64,000 nucleotides of DNA from Burkholderiales bacterium (lineage in GTDB: Bacteria > Pseudomonadota > Gammaproteobacteria > Burkholderiales > Burkholderiaceae_C): NCBI GenBank assembly GCA_016213205.1, contig JACRAZ010000065.1, positions 1-64,000 on the forward strand, written 5' to 3'. The notes under the pieces are model-generated. The model had not been told where the DNA came from, searched no databases, and worked only from the letters and a program-made list of their open reading frames with translations. Of this stretch, positions 8,280-16,911 are shown piece after piece (within the stretch, counting starts at the first letter, position 1; every line of letters starts with the position of its first letter). A program made the translations under genes and the position numbers.

Positions 8280-10259
8280 TCAGCCCTCGAACCGCGCCTG
8301 CAGCTCTGTCACAGCCTCGGGATTGACCAGCGACGACAAATCCCCCGGGCTGTCTCCACGGTATACCGCGCGCACCACGCGCCGCATGATTTTCATGTTG
8401 CGCGTCTTGGGCAGATCGTCCACCAGCAATACCTGCCGCGGGCGGTACGAGGTGCCCATGCCCTTGACTACCGCCTCGGACAGTTCGCGTTCCAGCGCCG
8501 CGTCGGCGGTGACGCCCGGCATCGGCACGCACACGCAGACGATGGCCGAGCCCTTGACCTCATCGGGCACGCCGATCACCGCCGCTTCCGACACCTTGCC
8601 CGTGCCGGTGAGCAGGGTTTCGATCTCGGAAGGACCGGTGCGCTTGCCCGAGACCTTGATCGTGTCGTCGCTGCGGCCGAGGATGTAGACGAGTCCGTCG
8701 GCGTCGCGCATCGCGAAGTCGCCATGCACCCACAGGCCGGGGATCGTGCGCCAGTAGCTGTCGAGATAGCGCTCATCGTCGCGCCACAGGCTCTTGGTGA
8801 AGCCGATGTTGGGGTTGCGCAGCACGAGTTCGCCCACCTGGCCAGGGCTCACAGGCTGCCCGGCGTCGTCGACGATGTCCACGCCGACACCGAGGCCGCC
8901 CATGCCGAACGAGCCCGGGCGCAGCGGGTGGTGCACGGTGCCGGTGAAGTTGCAGCCGCCGACCTCGGTGCCGCCGACGATGTTCAGGAACGGCAGCTTC
9001 TTCTTGCACACATGCTCGAAGAACCAGCGCCAAGGCGCTTCGGTCCAGGCCTCGCCGCCGGAGACGGTGATGCGCAGCGCCGAGAGGTCGTAGCGCTCGA
9101 CGTCCTGGTCGCCATGGCGCATCAGCCCACGGATCAGCGTGGGCGCCACGCCGAGGTAGGTGACCCGGTGGTCCTGCAGCAGCCGCCAGAAGCGGCCGGT
9201 ATCGGGGTAGTCGGGCGTGCCCTCGGCCACCAGCAGGCTGCCGCCGAAGTAGCTGGGGATGCAGGCACACATGGCGCCCACCATCCAGCCCATGTCGCTC
9301 ATGAAGAAGAAGCGGTCGGTCGAACGGAAGTCGCCGCAGATGTGCATGTCGCGCGTGACCATCGAGCCGAGAAAGCCCACGTGTGTCCACACGCAGCCCT
9401 TGGGCTTGCCGGTGGTGCCCGAGGTGTAGAGCAGCACCGCGGCGTCGTCGGCCGCCATCTCGGCGGTGGCGCGGGCAGCGGGCTGCGCCGCGACGGCGTC
9501 GGCCCAGTCCAGGTCACGCCCGGGGGTCATGGGGCAGGGCGCAGCCGCGCCCAGGTGGCGCAGCACCAGCACGTGTTCGACGCTGGGCGCCGATGCCAAG
9601 GCTTCGTCGAGAACCGACTTCATCGCGCCAGGGCTGCCGCGGCGCCAGGTGCCGTCGACCGTGAGCACCACCTTGGCCTCGCCGTCGTTCAGCCGCGCCA
9701 CCAGCGGCTGCGGCCCGAAGCCCGAGAAGAGTGGCATCACGACGGCGCCGAGCTTCAGCACCGCGAAGAAGGCAATGAAGGTCTCCGGCACGTTGGGCAT
9801 GTACAGGCCCACGCGGTCGCCGCGCTCCACGCCCAGGGCCTCCAGCGCGCCGGCCAGCCGGCACAGTTCGGCGTCGAACTCGCGGTAGCTCAGTTCGCGC
9901 CGCGCGCCCGGAGTCTTGGGGTCTTCACCCTCCCAGGTGATGAAGGTGCGGTCCCAAGTGGGCGTGCCGCGGTGGCGGTCGATGCAGTTGAGCACGATGT
10001 TGGTCGTGCCGCCGACGCACCAGCGTGCCCATTCGATGCCGCGCGAGGTGTCGAGCATGCGCTCATAGGGCTTGTAGAAGCGGAAGTCGCAGAACCCGAA
10101 CACCTGCTCCATCAGCCAGGCCGGGTCGGCGTCGGCACGGCGTTGCAGGCGGGGCAGGTCGGGCTGGCCGGCATGGCGGATGAAGGCCGTGAGGTTGGAG
10201 CCGGCGATGGTCGCGTGTGGTGGGTGCCACTCGAACGGTTGTTTGACAGGTGTCTTCAT
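8280..10259 (-). CDS. Acetyl-CoA-synthetase-like acyl-CoA synthetase (AMP-forming)
   Basis: A 659-residue ANL-superfamily ligase of acetyl/acetoacetyl-CoA synthetase length. N-terminal ACS-type segments (IEWARWCVGGTTNIVLNCIDRH) are followed by the phosphate-binding loop YTSGTTGKPKG, a C-terminal GRSDDTIKVSGKRTGPSEIE, and the region that carries the acylation lysine (TRNMKIMRR). Where ACS proteins usually read TRSGKIMRR, the Lys is kept but its neighbours differ. The reaction would be carboxylate + ATP + CoA to acyl-CoA + AMP + PPi; the acid is not predictable. The gene stands alone, divergent from the Cache protein gene at 10466. The ATG at 10259 was chosen because upstream codons do not look like ACS sequence. 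Confidence 0.85.
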   Translation of the reverse strand: MKTPVKQPFEWHPPHATIAGSNLTAFIRHAGQPDLPRLQRRADADPAWLMEQVFGFCDFRFYKPYERMLDTSRGIEWARWCVGGTTNIVLNCIDRHRGTPTWDRTFITWEGEDPKTPGARRELSYREFDAELCRLAGALEALGVERGDRVGLYMPNVPETFIAFFAVLKLGAVVMPLFSGFGPQPLVARLNDGEAKVVLTVDGTWRRGSPGAMKSVLDEALASAPSVEHVLVLRHLGAAAPCPMTPGRDLDWADAVAAQPAARATAEMAADDAAVLLYTSGTTGKPKGCVWTHVGFLGSMVTRDMHICGDFRSTDRFFFMSDMGWMVGAMCACIPSYFGGSLLVAEGTPDYPDTGRFWRLLQDHRVTYLGVAPTLIRGLMRHGDQDVERYDLSALRITVSGGEAWTEAPWRWFFEHVCKKKLPFLNIVGGTEVGGCNFTGTVHHPLRPGSFGMGGLGVGVDIVDDAGQPVSPGQVGELVLRNPNIGFTKSLWRDDERYLDSYWRTIPGLWVHGDFAMRDADGLVYILGRSDDTIKVSGKRTGPSEIETLLTGTGKVSEAAVIGVPDEVKGSAIVCVCVPMPGVTADAALERELSEAVVKGMGTSYRPRQVLLVDDLPKTRNMKIMRRVVRAVYRGDSPGDLSSLVNPEAVTELQARFEG

Positions 10260-10347
10260 GGGTGCAAGGGTATCCCAGGGGTGGCGCAGCGTCCAGCTTG
10301 AGTCTTGCGCGTTGCGCCAAGGTTGTGGCGCTGGTCCGGGAACAAGG

Positions 10348-10368
10348 CGAACAAATGCCGCTTGTTCG
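10348..10368. promoter_or_regulatory. Perfect inverted repeat CGAACAA-N7-TTGTTCG in divergent intergenic region
   Basis: Two 7-bp arms separated by ATGCCGC lie between the divergent starts at 10259 and 10466. The geometry suits a dimeric repressor or activator site. Terminator function is unlikely because both flanking genes start here. The regulator is unknown. Confidence 0.4.
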
Positions 10369-10465
10369 GTTGAACGCCGGAGCACGCATGCCGATAACGT
10401 GCTTGGCGGCGCTTCGAATTTCGCCGCCGCACCTACCACCCCGCGACCAAAGACTGGAGTAGCTT

Positions 10466-10933
10466 ATGACGAAACTGAATCGACGCGTCGTCGTGCTGGC
10501 CGCAGTGGCCTGCCTTTCGGCGCCACTGACCGCCGGTGCCGCCGACCATGGCACCAAGGATGAAGCCAAGGCGCTCGCCGCGAAGGCCGCAGCGCAATTC
10601 AAGGACAAGGGCGAGAGCACCTTTGCCCTGTTCAACGACAAGAAGGGCCCGTTCGTGGACCGCGACCTCTACGTGTTCGTTTTGGATCCCGAAGGCAAGG
10701 TGCTGGCCCATGGCGCGAACGAGAAGCTGGTCGGCAAGTCGCTGGCGCAACTGAAGGACGCCGATGGCAAGCCCTTCGTCCAGGACATGATGGCCATGGT
10801 CAAGTCGAGCAAGTCCGGCTGGGTCGAATACCGTTGGCCCAATCCCGTCAGCAAGGAGATCGAGGGCAAGACGACCTACGTCATCAGCCAGGGCGGCATT
10901 GGCTTCGCGGTGGGTGCCTACGCTGGCAAGTAG
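10466..10933 (+). CDS. Secreted single-Cache-domain protein
   Basis: A 155-residue protein with a signal peptide (about residues 1-25, TAGAADH) and one small Cache domain (sCache_2 type). Landmarks are [23 protein letters not shown], and [10 protein letters not shown] followed by TTYVISQG. Cache domains usually form the extracellular part of chemoreceptors; here the domain is free in the periplasm. GGAG at 10456-10459 precedes the ATG. The chemoreceptor gene 49 bp downstream is the likely partner, with the Cache protein binding a small ligand and presenting it to the receptor. That partnership is inferred from position. Confidence 0.82.
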   Translation: MTKLNRRVVVLAAVACLSAPLTAGAADHGTKDEAKALAAKAAAQFKDKGESTFALFNDKKGPFVDRDLYVFVLDPEGKVLAHGANEKLVGKSLAQLKDADGKPFVQDMMAMVKSSKSGWVEYRWPNPVSKEIEGKTTYVISQGGIGFAVGAYAGK

Positions 10934-10982
10934 GCCAGCGCAGCTACGGCGACATGCTCGACAGAGGCAGAGGAAACGAGAC

Positions 10983-12560
10983 ATGAGGTTCATCAACAAC
11001 ATGAGCGTTGCCAAACGGCTGACGCTGGCGTTCGGGCTGATCGTCGGCCTGTTGGCCGGCGTCTGCGTACTCGGATTCATGAACGCCCTGCGCTCCGAGC
11101 GATTGATCGATCAAACGCTCGTGCCGGCTCAGTCGCGCTACGAGATCGCCACCAAGCTGCTCGAGAACGCACTCCGGCAAGATGTGGCGATCCGCAATGT
11201 CGGTTTGTCGGAAGACCCGGCCGTGATGCAGCGCGAAGAAGCAGGGATCAAGAAGCTCGATCAGCAGATCCGCGCCGAGATCGAGACGCTCGCCAACCTG
11301 GTCGTCGCCGAGCAGGATCGTGCCGACATCGAGAAGGTGCGCGCGATCGGAGCCCGCGCGGTGCCCCAGTTCTCCAAGGCCTTGTCGTTGGCGCTGGCGT
11401 TCGCGCCGGCGGATGCGATCGCCGTTCTCAACCAGCATGTCGCTCCGCTATCGGTCGAACGCACCGCGACACTGGTGCAATTCGCCGAACGGCAGCGCCA
11501 GGGTGTCGTGCAGACGGCGACCGGCATCAAGGAGGCCGGTGCCACCGCACGGGTGCTGCTCGGGCTGTGCGGCGCCGCGGGCCTCGTGATCGCGGCTCTG
11601 TGCGCCTGGGTCGTGACGCGTTCGGTCACCGTCCCTCTGGCGGGAGCGGTGCGCCTGGCGGACCGTGTCGCCGAGGGCGATCTAGTCGTGGTGTTGGACG
11701 AGACGGGCTGCACCCGCAGGTTCGACGAGATCGGGCGGTTCCAGGCCGCGCTGGACCGCATGGCCGAAGGCCTGCGCAGCAGCATCGGCGCGATTCGCAC
11801 CTCGTCGCAGTCGGTCATGATGGCCTCCTCGGAGATCGCGGCGGGCAATCAGGATCTGTCGAACCGTACCGAACAGCAGTCGGCGCTGTTGCAGCAGAAC
11901 AGCTCGACGCTGCAGCAGCTGACCGCGTCAGTATGCCAGAGCGCTGATGCCGCGCGTGAGGCAGCGTCCGTCGCGCAGGAGGCCGCTGCGGTGGCCGAAG
12001 AGGGCGGGCGGCGGCTCGAACGGATGGTCAGCACGATGGGCGACATCAGTTCATCGTCGCGACGAATTTCCGAGATCGTCGGCGTGATCGACGGGATCGC
12101 ATTCCAGACCAACATCCTCGCGCTCAACGCGAGCGTCGAGGCTGCGAGAGCCGGCGAGCAAGGTCGAGGCTTCTCGGTCGTCGCCTCGGAGGTCAGGTCG
12201 CTCGCGCAGCGGTCGAGCGCGGCTGCCGCCGAAATCAAGGCGCTGATCACCGCCAACGTGGAGACCGTCACCGCCGGGTCCGAGGTGGCCGACCAGACGC
12301 AACGGGCGATGACGGGCATCCTGACCTCGGGGCGGCGCTTGTCGGCACTGCTCGGGGAGATCAGCGCCTCCACCGCACAGCAATCCGGCGGGGTGCAGCA
12401 AGCCAGTGAGGCGTTGTCGAAGATCGACCAAGCGGTGCAACAAAATGCGGCGCTAGTCGAACAGTCGGCTGCTGCGGCCCAGAGCCTGCGCGAGCAGTCG
12501 CGCAGCCTGAACGAAGCCGTGGCTCGGTTTCGGCTTGGCGGGGAGCCACAGCCGGTTTGA
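10983..12560 (+). CDS. Methyl-accepting chemotaxis protein
   Basis: A 525-residue chemoreceptor: TM1 about residues 12-32 ([20 protein letters not shown]), a four-helix-bundle-type periplasmic domain, TM2 about 185-207, HAMP, then the signalling domain with tip [22 protein letters not shown]. The C-terminus carries no CheR-docking pentapeptide. It follows the free Cache protein gene in the same direction with a GA-rich ribosome-binding site (GAGGAAACGAG). It is distinct from the receptor at 1862, with which it shares mainly the signalling domain. Confidence 0.93.
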   Translation: MRFINNMSVAKRLTLAFGLIVGLLAGVCVLGFMNALRSERLIDQTLVPAQSRYEIATKLLENALRQDVAIRNVGLSEDPAVMQREEAGIKKLDQQIRAEIETLANLVVAEQDRADIEKVRAIGARAVPQFSKALSLALAFAPADAIAVLNQHVAPLSVERTATLVQFAERQRQGVVQTATGIKEAGATARVLLGLCGAAGLVIAALCAWVVTRSVTVPLAGAVRLADRVAEGDLVVVLDETGCTRRFDEIGRFQAALDRMAEGLRSSIGAIRTSSQSVMMASSEIAAGNQDLSNRTEQQSALLQQNSSTLQQLTASVCQSADAAREAASVAQEAAAVAEEGGRRLERMVSTMGDISSSSRRISEIVGVIDGIAFQTNILALNASVEAARAGEQGRGFSVVASEVRSLAQRSSAAAAEIKALITANVETVTAGSEVADQTQRAMTGILTSGRRLSALLGEISASTAQQSGGVQQASEALSKIDQAVQQNAALVEQSAAAAQSLREQSRSLNEAVARFRLGGEPQPV

Positions 12561-12602
12561 CCGGGTTCGACACCGCACGCGCGCGGTCGGGGTACCCTGC
12601 GT

Positions 12603-12616
12603 CAAACGTTCGTTTG
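12603..12616. promoter_or_regulatory. Operator-like site CAAAC-GTTC-GTTTG upstream of nitroreductase
   Basis: A perfect inverted repeat with a 4-bp spacer, 44 bp before the nitroreductase ATG. It fits the published PsrA-type pattern (G/C)AAAC-N2-4-GTTT(G/C). Related sites occur upstream of at least five other transcription units in this window. Confidence 0.55.
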
Positions 12617-12659
12617 TTAGACTTCAGCGCCGCGCGATCTGCGCTGGGAGTTCGATTCG

Positions 12660-13343
12660 ATGCACGCCGACGACGCCATCCGTAGCCGCAAGTCCGTGCG
12701 GCGTTTTCTGCCCACGCCGGTGCCCGCAGCCACGGTGCGTCACATCCTGCAGGTCTCGGCGCGTGCGCCCAGCGGCAACAATGTGCAGCCTTGGCGCGTC
12801 TATGCCGTCGCCGGAGAGCCGAGGCAGCGCCTGTGCGACGCCATCGTGCTGGCCGCCACCACCGACCCCGACCGTCACCAGCCGGAGTACGCTTACTACC
12901 CGACGCAGTGGGTCGAGCCGTACCTCGATCGCCGCCGGCGCTGCGGCTTCGGCCTGTACGCCACGCTGGGCATCGCGCGCGACGATACCGAGGCGCGCGA
13001 ACGGCAGATGCTGCGCAACTACGTCTTCTTCGACGCCCCGGTGGGCCTGCTCGTCACGCTGGACCGGCGCCTGAACACCGGCAGCTTCATGGACCTGGGC
13101 ATGTTCATCCAGAACATCATGGTCGCGGCCCGTGCCCAGGGCCTGCACACCTGCGCGCAGGCGGCGTTCGCCTGGTTCCACAAGGTCGTGCGCGATCAGC
13201 TGCCGCTGTCTGAGCACGAGATCCTTGCGTGCGGCATCGCCCTCGGCCACGAGGACCCGGCAGCGCCCGAGAACGCCTTCATCACCGAGCGGGCGGAGCC
13301 GGAGGTGTTCGCGCACTTTGCGGGCTTCGAGGCGGCGCCGTGA
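12660..13343 (+). CDS. Nitroreductase-family FMN oxidoreductase
   Basis: A 227-residue protein of nitroreductase length. The N-terminal RSRKSVRRFLPTPVP and ARAPSGNNVQPWRVYAV are the typical FMN-binding opening, and the mid-region MDLGMFIQNIMVAARAQGLHTC is the dimer/active-site helix of the family. It would reduce a nitro, quinone or enone substrate with NAD(P)H; some relatives are involved in flavin or coenzyme metabolism. A PsrA-like inverted repeat lies just upstream, tying it to the acyl-CoA genes. The flavodoxin-like gene begins 47 bp downstream on the same strand. Confidence 0.85.
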   Translation: MHADDAIRSRKSVRRFLPTPVPAATVRHILQVSARAPSGNNVQPWRVYAVAGEPRQRLCDAIVLAATTDPDRHQPEYAYYPTQWVEPYLDRRRRCGFGLYATLGIARDDTEARERQMLRNYVFFDAPVGLLVTLDRRLNTGSFMDLGMFIQNIMVAARAQGLHTCAQAAFAWFHKVVRDQLPLSEHEILACGIALGHEDPAAPENAFITERAEPEVFAHFAGFEAAP

Positions 13344-13390
13344 CGGACGCCGTGCGCGGCTGACCGGTGCCGGGCGGGGGCGGCAGGCCG

Positions 13391-13882
13391 ATGAAGACGC
13401 TGCTCGTCGTGCACCACACCATGACAGGCGGCACCGCGCAGATGGTCGAGGCCGCGGTGCGCGCGGCGCGCAGCGAGGGCGGTGTCGAGGTGCTGACGCG
13501 GCGCGCGTTCGACGCCACCGCCGCCTATGTGTTGGGTGCCGACGGCTACTTGTTCGCCACGCCGGAGAACCTGGCCGCCATGTCCGGTGCGCTCAAGGAC
13601 TTCTTCGACCGCACCTACTACGCCGCGCTCGACCGCATCAACGGCAGGCCCTATGCGGTGATGGTCTGTGCCGGCACCGACGGCGGCATGGCAGTGCGCC
13701 AGATCGAGCGCATCGCCACGGGTTGGCGGCTGCGCGCCGTGGCCGAGCCGCTGATTGTGCTCACGGGCGCGCAGTGGTCCGAGGACATCCTCGCGCCCAA
13801 GCGCATCGACGAAGCTTCGCTGCACCGCTGCGCCGAACTGGGCCAGGCATTGGCGGCGGGGCTGGCGAGCGGCGTGTTTTGA
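13391..13882 (+). CDS. Flavodoxin-like NAD(P)H oxidoreductase
   Basis: A 163-residue single-domain flavodoxin-fold protein. It opens LLVVHHTMTGGTAQMVEA, the phosphate-binding loop of flavodoxins and NADPH-dependent FMN reductases. ADGYLFATPENLAAMSGALKDFFDRTYY is the characteristic second flavin-contacting stretch. The ATG at 13391 is preferred to an upstream GTG. It may supply electrons to, or act with, the nitroreductase gene immediately upstream. No metal or extra domain is seen. Confidence 0.78.
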   Translation: MKTLLVVHHTMTGGTAQMVEAAVRAARSEGGVEVLTRRAFDATAAYVLGADGYLFATPENLAAMSGALKDFFDRTYYAALDRINGRPYAVMVCAGTDGGMAVRQIERIATGWRLRAVAEPLIVLTGAQWSEDILAPKRIDEASLHRCAELGQALAAGLASGVF

Positions 13883-13908
13883 CAGACGCCTCGAAACTCT
13901 GTTCCCGA

Positions 13909-13928
13909 CGGCGGCGCGACGGCCGCCG
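13909..13928. terminator. Hairpin between convergent genes
   Basis: CGGCGGC pairs perfectly with GCCGCCG across a 6-nt loop in the short gap between the stops at 13882 and 13935. No T-run follows, so it is only a candidate bidirectional terminator. Confidence 0.35.
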
Positions 13929-13934
13929 ACATCC

Positions 13935-14375
13935 TCAGACCGGAATCACCAGCGAACGCGTGTAGATGCGATAGGTACCCAGCCCACGCGCGACAAGCGG
14001 GCCGTCCATCGCGTCGTGCCGCAACTGCACCGACACGTAGGCCACGGTCTTGCCGATGTGGTCGGGCGAGCCGTTGGCAAACAGCACGCCGTCGCGCACG
14101 CCTAGCATGAAGTCGGTGGTCAGCGTGACGGTCACCGACGACAGGATGCGCTGGCCCGTTGCGGGCACCAACTGTCCGACCAGGGATCGGCCGCCGATGG
14201 CGTCCAGCAGCGTCAGACTCACGCCTCCGTGCAGAACTCCGTGCGGGTTGAGCAGTTCGCGCCTGACAGGCAGCCGCAGGTATGGCCGGTCCTCGGCACC
14301 GAGGGTCTCATACCCGACCAACTCCTGGAACGGGCCATGCGCATGTGTCGGGACCGACACAGGCTTGTCGCTCAA
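13935..14375 (-). CDS. PaaI-type hotdog acyl-CoA thioesterase
   Basis: A 146-residue single-hotdog thioesterase. The LLNPHGVLHGGVSLTLLDAIGG stretch is the PaaI-family active-site region (HGG preceded by NP, with Asp in LLDA). The substrate would be a medium or aromatic/alicyclic acyl-CoA, releasing free CoA. It is the last gene of the long minus-strand operon that starts at 23894 and overlaps the preceding binding-protein gene as ATGA (14372-14375), so it is translationally coupled. A scavenging role for stalled CoA esters is plausible. Confidence 0.82.
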   Translation of the reverse strand: MSDKPVSVPTHAHGPFQELVGYETLGAEDRPYLRLPVRRELLNPHGVLHGGVSLTLLDAIGGRSLVGQLVPATGQRILSSVTVTLTTDFMLGVRDGVLFANGSPDHIGKTVAYVSVQLRHDAMDGPLVARGLGTYRIYTRSLVIPV

Positions 14376-15586
14376 TCGCTTACCGGAATCGGATCGGACA
14401 TCCGATCAAACTTCCCGCCCTTGGCGTCGGAGCGAAGCAGGAGCACGCTGCTGGGCGAATGCCGCTGCGTGGCGTTGAAGCTGATCGGCGAGGTGAGGCC
14501 GTCAGTGCCCAGATTCCTGGTCGTCTCCAGCTTCTCCACCACGCAGGCACGGGTGAGGGTCTTGCCGCAGCGGCGGATGGCATCTTCCATCAGCAGCGCG
14601 CCGACGTAGGCGGTGATGGAATAGCGGTTGAGTTGCTTCTGCTCGTCGGCGCTGAGGTACTTTTGCGTCAGCGCGATGAACTTGGCCATGCCAGGCACGG
14701 CCAGGTCGGTGAGCGGCGGCACGTAGTCGGCCACGTAGTACCCGTCGCCGGCCGGGCCGGCCAGGGCCTGAACGGGCGTCAGGTGTGCCGAGTGGATGGC
14801 CAGGAAGGTGATGGGCATCTGGTTCTTCGCGGCCTCCTTCAGCAGCATCGAGTGTTCGGCCACCACGCCGCCCGAGGCGATGAAGGTGGCCCCGGCCTGC
14901 TTCAGGCTCAGCATCTCGGCCGAGAAGTCCTTGGTGCCACGCTTGAAGGAGATCTCGGCCACGCTCGCCAGGCCCAGCGCCTTGACGGCTTTCTGGTAGC
15001 CGCAGCGCACGTCCGTGCCGAACTCGTCGTCCTGGTAGACCAGCGAGAACTTCTCCTTCTGCAGGTTCTTGCTCTTGACCAGGTGCGCCATGCCGGCGGC
15101 CAATTCCTGGCAATAGGTCGGGCCGAGGATGAACACCGTCTTGCGCGGCGGCGTGAAGTGCGAGGCCGACACCGCCATGCCGTTGATGGTGGGGATCTTC
15201 TGCTCCTCGATGTAGGGCAGCATCGCCTGCAGCATTGCAGCGCCCGACGTGCCCAGCAGCGCGAAGATGTTCTCCACCTCGTTGAGCCGCTTGACGCCTT
15301 GCAACGCGCGCTGCGGCACGTAGCCGTCGTCGTCCTGGCGGATCTCGACCTTGCGGCCATTGATGCCGCCACGGGCGTTGACGTCTTGCTCCCACACCTT
15401 CAGGGCCATCATGTGGGCCTTGCCGAGCAGGCTGGGTGGGCCGCTGACCGGTGTCACCGATCCGAGGATGATCTTCGTGTCGGTGACACCCGGCTCCGCG
15501 GCCGTGGCCACGGCGGTGAAGGCGAACGCCGAGACGGCCAAGGCCGTGGCGGCGAGCAGGTGGCGCGGCGCGAGTGAGGTAGGCAT
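14372..15586 (-). CDS. ABC transporter periplasmic binding protein (LivK/branched-chain type), paralogue B
   Basis: A 404-residue protein with a signal peptide (about residues 1-30, ATAAEPG) and a type I periplasmic binding fold (Peripla_BP_6). Landmarks are the opening ITDTKIILG-like TDTKIILGSVTPVSGPP and RGGINGRKVEI. It aligns over its whole length with the protein encoded just upstream at 15650-16849 (GYVPQR, ALLGTSG/AVIGTSG, PPRKTVF, LTRAC). Both belong to the livFGHM-type transporter of this operon. The ATG at 15586 places the signal sequence at the N-terminus. The ligand is unknown; linkage to BadI/BadH-like genes suggests a cyclic carboxylic acid. Confidence 0.85.
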   Translation of the reverse strand: MPTSLAPRHLLAATALAVSAFAFTAVATAAEPGVTDTKIILGSVTPVSGPPSLLGKAHMMALKVWEQDVNARGGINGRKVEIRQDDDGYVPQRALQGVKRLNEVENIFALLGTSGAAMLQAMLPYIEEQKIPTINGMAVSASHFTPPRKTVFILGPTYCQELAAGMAHLVKSKNLQKEKFSLVYQDDEFGTDVRCGYQKAVKALGLASVAEISFKRGTKDFSAEMLSLKQAGATFIASGGVVAEHSMLLKEAAKNQMPITFLAIHSAHLTPVQALAGPAGDGYYVADYVPPLTDLAVPGMAKFIALTQKYLSADEQKQLNRYSITAYVGALLMEDAIRRCGKTLTRACVVEKLETTRNLGTDGLTSPISFNATQRHSPSSVLLLRSDAKGGKFDRMSDPIPVSD

Positions 15587-15649
15587 GTGTGGGAGGTCGA
15601 TGAAGAACGGGGAGGAGCCGGGGGACTGCTGGTCCAACGACTGGTCAGG

Positions 15650-16849
15650 CTACTTGTCCGACAGCCAGTCCGACGCGCGCTCGAACTTGCCGGCGGCGAC
15701 GTTGGCCTTCAGCAGGATCGGGCGCGTGCCGCTCTGGCGGATGTTGGGGCCGAAGGTCAACGGGGCCATGATGCCGTCGCTGGCGAAGTTCTTGGTCTGC
15801 TCGAGCTTCTGCACCAGGCAGGCGCGCGTCAGGTTGCGGCCGCACGCCTGCAGGGCCGACTCCAGCAGCATCGCCGCCACGTAGCCGGTGAGCGAGTAGC
15901 GGTTCATCGCCTTCACGTCGTCGGCGGTGAGGTACTTGTAGGCCAGCGCGTTCAGGCGGCCGATGCCCTGCGTCTCGGTGTCGGTGATCGGCGGCACGTA
16001 GTCGGCCACCAGCAGGCCCTCGGCGGCGCTGCCGGCCAGTTGCAGCACCGCGCCCAGGTGCGAGGGGTGCGCCGCCAGGCGGATGACGTCCATGCCGTTC
16101 TTCTGGATCTCCTTCAGCATGGTGGCGGTCTCGCTGATGATGCCGCCCACGAGCACGAAGGTGGCGCCCGACTTCTGAACCGCCAGCACCTCGGCCGAGA
16201 AGTCTTTCTGTGCCCGCTTGTACGGCACGTCGATCGCGCTGCTCAGGCCGGCGGACTTGAGCGCCGCGTCGTAGCCGCACTTGACATCGGCGCCGAAGTC
16301 GTCGTCCTGGTAGATGAGCGCGAACTTGGCCTTCTGCAGCTTGCGCGTGGCGATCAGATGCTTCATCACGCCGGTGATTTCCTGGCAGTAGGTGGCACCG
16401 ATGTTGAAGACCGTCTTGCGCGGCGGGTTGAAGTGCGTGCCGGCGACGGCGGCGAAATTGATCGCCGGGATCTGGCTCTCCTCGATCGTCGGCATCATCG
16501 CCATCAGGTGCGAGGAGCCCGAGGTGCCGATGACGGCGAACACCTTGTCGACGTCGACGAGCTTCTTGATCGCCTGCACCGAGCGTTGCGGCACGTAGCC
16601 GTCTTCCTCGACGCGCAGATCGATCTTGCGGCCGTGAATGCCGCCAATCGCGTTGACGTCCTTCTCCCACACGCGCAGCGCGATCACGCCGGCCTTGCCG
16701 ATGAGGCTGGGCGGGCCTGTCTGCGGCAGCACGCCGCCGATGACGAGGCGGTCGTCGAAGACGCCGGGGTCCGCGGCCTGCGCGGCGCCGGCGAGTGCAA
16801 GCAGCGCGGCTGCCCACAGGGGGCGCAGGCTGCGAAGGATCGTGCTCAT
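15650..16849 (-). CDS. ABC transporter periplasmic binding protein (LivK/branched-chain type), paralogue A
   Basis: A 399-residue Peripla_BP_6 protein. The signal peptide (about residues 1-27) ends at AGAAQA-ADPG, followed by DDRLVIGGVLPQTGPPSLIGKAG and GGIHGRKIDLRVEEDGYVPQR. It lies 62 bp after livM and 63 bp before its paralogue. Two binding proteins for one permease suggest two related ligands or differing affinities. The start at 16849 is preceded by GAGGAGTTCGAC on the coding strand, a good ribosome-binding site. It acts in the periplasm as the receptor of the livFGHM system. Confidence 0.86.
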   Translation of the reverse strand: MSTILRSLRPLWAAALLALAGAAQAADPGVFDDRLVIGGVLPQTGPPSLIGKAGVIALRVWEKDVNAIGGIHGRKIDLRVEEDGYVPQRSVQAIKKLVDVDKVFAVIGTSGSSHLMAMMPTIEESQIPAINFAAVAGTHFNPPRKTVFNIGATYCQEITGVMKHLIATRKLQKAKFALIYQDDDFGADVKCGYDAALKSAGLSSAIDVPYKRAQKDFSAEVLAVQKSGATFVLVGGIISETATMLKEIQKNGMDVIRLAAHPSHLGAVLQLAGSAAEGLLVADYVPPITDTETQGIGRLNALAYKYLTADDVKAMNRYSLTGYVAAMLLESALQACGRNLTRACLVQKLEQTKNFASDGIMAPLTFGPNIRQSGTRPILLKANVAAGKFERASDWLSDK

Positions 16850-16911
16850 GTCGAACTCCTCTCGTGGTGAGCCGGGCCGCTGGCCCCGGCCCATTTGGGG
16901 CATCAGGGACA

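Noticed and set aside
7968..10301. 777-residue open frame on the plus strand
   Set aside because: Antisense shadow of the acetyl-CoA-synthetase-like gene, whose motifs are clear on the minus strand.
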